Source: Anseranas semipalmata
Taxonomy: Eukaryota > Chordata > Aves > Anseriformes > Anseranatidae
Direction: 5' to 3'
Assembly: GCA_013399115.1 (NCBI GenBank)
Contig: VXAA01004298.1
Coordinates: forward strand, 719,460-783,459
Length of the DNA: 64,000 bases
The notes below the pieces were generated by a model, which saw only the letters and a list, made by a program, of their open reading frames with translations, was not told where the DNA came from and made no database searches. Made by a program: the position numbers and the translations under genes. Positions 62,219 through 64,000 of the stretch are shown one piece after another; the stretch's first letter is position 1; the number at the start of each line of letters is the position of its first letter.

Positions 62219-63790
62219 GAAAATCAAGCTAACAACAACCACAGTATTTAGTAGCTTCGTTTTCTGAAAGGGCTACAATTAAAGATCACACTTCATTACA
62301 AGTTTAATGCTAAGGCATAACTGTGAGCCTTTTATTCAAATATTCTTTGATACTCCTGTGAAATTATACAGCCAACTAGTGCTACAATATTTTGGTACTT
62401 GGACCCTCTTTCTCCCTCCATCCCAAACCCATAAAGGACACTCCCCTTCCCTGACTGAAAGGCACGGCTAGCTGTGCAGCTAGGAGTCCTGAAAGCAACA
62501 CTCCTGCTGGATTTTTACTTCCATTTCCTTCACTCTCAATTTCCCCATGATCCCTTCCCTGATTGCTAATGTGGTCAATTAGACCAATCTTAATTCAGTG
62601 TAGATAAAATACTTCCTGCCCTACCAGTTGCCCCTTTCAAGCACAAACATTTAATATACTTCCGACATATGGAGAGTAATTCCAATTCAATACTATAATC
62701 TTTGCAGGGAATCTTCAGTGCTAAGTACCTCAAGATTATAAAATGGCCTGGCTGTAGCTCTCTGGTCAAACTGGCTGACCTCCAACCACTTCAGGTAACT
62801 GTAAAACTGAAATAAGAGTAGTGCTGTACTCAGAAAATACTGAAAGGAAATGGAAGAGTTGTTTTTTTCGGAAACTTGAAAGAGTTGCAAAATGCCCAGT
62901 ACAGTTTGCAACGTCAGCTTTTGACTGCTGTAACCTGATTTTTCCAAATTCATTTATTAGATACCCTCTGTAGCACTACGATCCTTTTCAAATGTCTTTA
63001 CATAATCACCAAACTAATCAGCAACCCACAGATGACTCAGATACAGTATCTTATTAACCAGCCTTACTGTAAATGCAAACGCTTGGCAAGTCTTTGCCAG
63101 CTAGAAAGAACTATGGGAGGATTTCTGTATCCTTTGCAGCAGACTGCGTCAGTTACTAAGATAATAGGGTTACATTTCCCGTGTAAGTCAGTATCAGACA
63201 GGTTGCAGTCCTCCACTTTACATGTGGCAATCTCAAAACATACGTGCTCTGGAATGATGTGTTATTTGGGATTTTAAATATACTATATCTTTAATAATAA
63301 AATGTAAACTTTGCGGACTCTATAGCTGATAATACGCTAATGGAAGACAAAGTCAACAGAAAGATTGTCAAGAGTCAGATTTTCAGAGTTAAGTCGTAAA
63401 GGAGCATGTACTAGATGAGATCTCTTTCCAACCCTTTTAAGTGCTGGGAAATTCTCCTCATAATACCATGACTATGCTACTGTGATGCTGTCATGTGAGA
63501 CAGGAGGATATCTGTTAGCCACAGCATTTTCAATGCCCACCCATGAGCACACTTTCAAATTTCTTCGGCATGATGCCTATGATGGGAAGTTGGGCGATAC
63601 TTAAAATATTTAGTGGAATAAATTCAAGTTTTCTCCAAAAATGGGGGGAAACCTGGAGACACCATATATACTAACACACCAAGCTGAAGGCTTAGCAAAA
63701 ATAGGCTATGGTATCATAATGTGGGCCATGCCCTCATTCAGATCTTGTACAACAAAGGATAGCTTTATTTGAATTAAAACGTTAAGCTTA

Positions 63791-63809
63791 AAAAAGAAAA
63801 AAAAAAAAA
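63791..63809. repeat. A-rich run
   Basis: A-rich low-complexity tract (AAAAAAGAAAA then 13 A); no element recognised beside it. Confidence 0.7.
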
Positions 63810-64000
63810 GACATTAGTAGTTACATTTTGCTGCTTTGCAAGTACACTTAAAGGCAGAAGTAGGGCTTTGATATTCCTACGATCACCATTCAATCATTTG
63901 GTCAAAAAGGTACCGTTACGTCCTTGTGAAAGGCCTGCTCCACTGACAACATCGTGGGCCTTTCAGAACCGAAGTCCCAGTTCACTGAATCACTTCAGTT

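Larger units (their letters stand above)
54993..64000. other. Unique DNA with candidate minus-strand exons
   Basis: No repeat except local tandem duplications at 56172-56211 and 62085-62218. Further minus-strand splice-bounded open segments lie at 55050-55186, 58917-58963, 60164-60297, 61292-61351, 62729-62806 and 63914-63984. On the plus strand 55881-55965 and 62708-62794 are comparable. No known protein was recognised. Confidence 0.4.

Noticed and set aside
62708..62794. Plus-strand 29-codon open segment between TTTGCAG and CAG/GTAACT
   Set aside because: Pyrimidine tract is poor and a competing minus-strand segment (62806-62729) fits the same bases equally well.
1..64000. Search for tRNA, rRNA, CRISPR arrays, riboswitches, operons or prokaryotic genes
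   Set aside because: No cloverleaf or B-box pattern was found by eye, no regular repeat-spacer array, no long coding frames; CR1 and LTR content shows avian nuclear DNA.

Overview
This window looks like nuclear DNA from a bird. It is AT-rich, has no operon structure, and carries several chicken-repeat-1 (CR1) LINE copies with avian-type 3' ends. It also holds an avian endogenous-retrovirus-type LTR and decayed amniote repeats (MIR/CORE-SINE-like pieces and short palindromic repeats). One 34-base run of N (17509-17542) marks an assembly gap.

Layout. 1-5240: unique noncoding DNA with one old CORE-SINE (about 1800-1910). 5241-5738: CR1 on the minus strand. 5739-12225: unique DNA, with weak candidate exons on the minus strand. 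12226-12582: short plus-strand CR1 ending in 21 A. 13700-13920: old palindromic repeat next to a (CA)n tract. 16290-16600: GC-rich patch open in several frames. 19868-21090: 1.2 kb broken plus-strand CR1. 27075-27300: ancient amniote repeat. 28966-29045: minus-strand CR1 tip. 43972-44100: second CORE-SINE. 48758-49370: solo LTR on the minus strand, with a perfect 5-base target duplication. 53788-54992: 1.2 kb plus-strand CR1 with internal deletions. 54992-64000: unique DNA with the best splice-bounded open segments and two local tandem duplications.

Genes. I recognise no host protein, tRNA, rRNA or known ncRNA gene. No open frame exceeds 164 codons, and that longest one lies antisense to a CR1 copy. 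Many open segments of 60-200 bases, on both strands, can be bounded by acceptable splice sites. A phase-compatible series of them can be threaded along the minus strand. The plus strand gives equally good single examples, so I treat the series as a hypothesis to test. The most economical reading is intron or intergenic DNA, possibly with conserved noncoding elements (for example 50440-51060).

The only elements that can be read with confidence are transposable elements. All are dead: the CR1 copies are 5'-truncated and frameshifted, and the LTR has no internal region.
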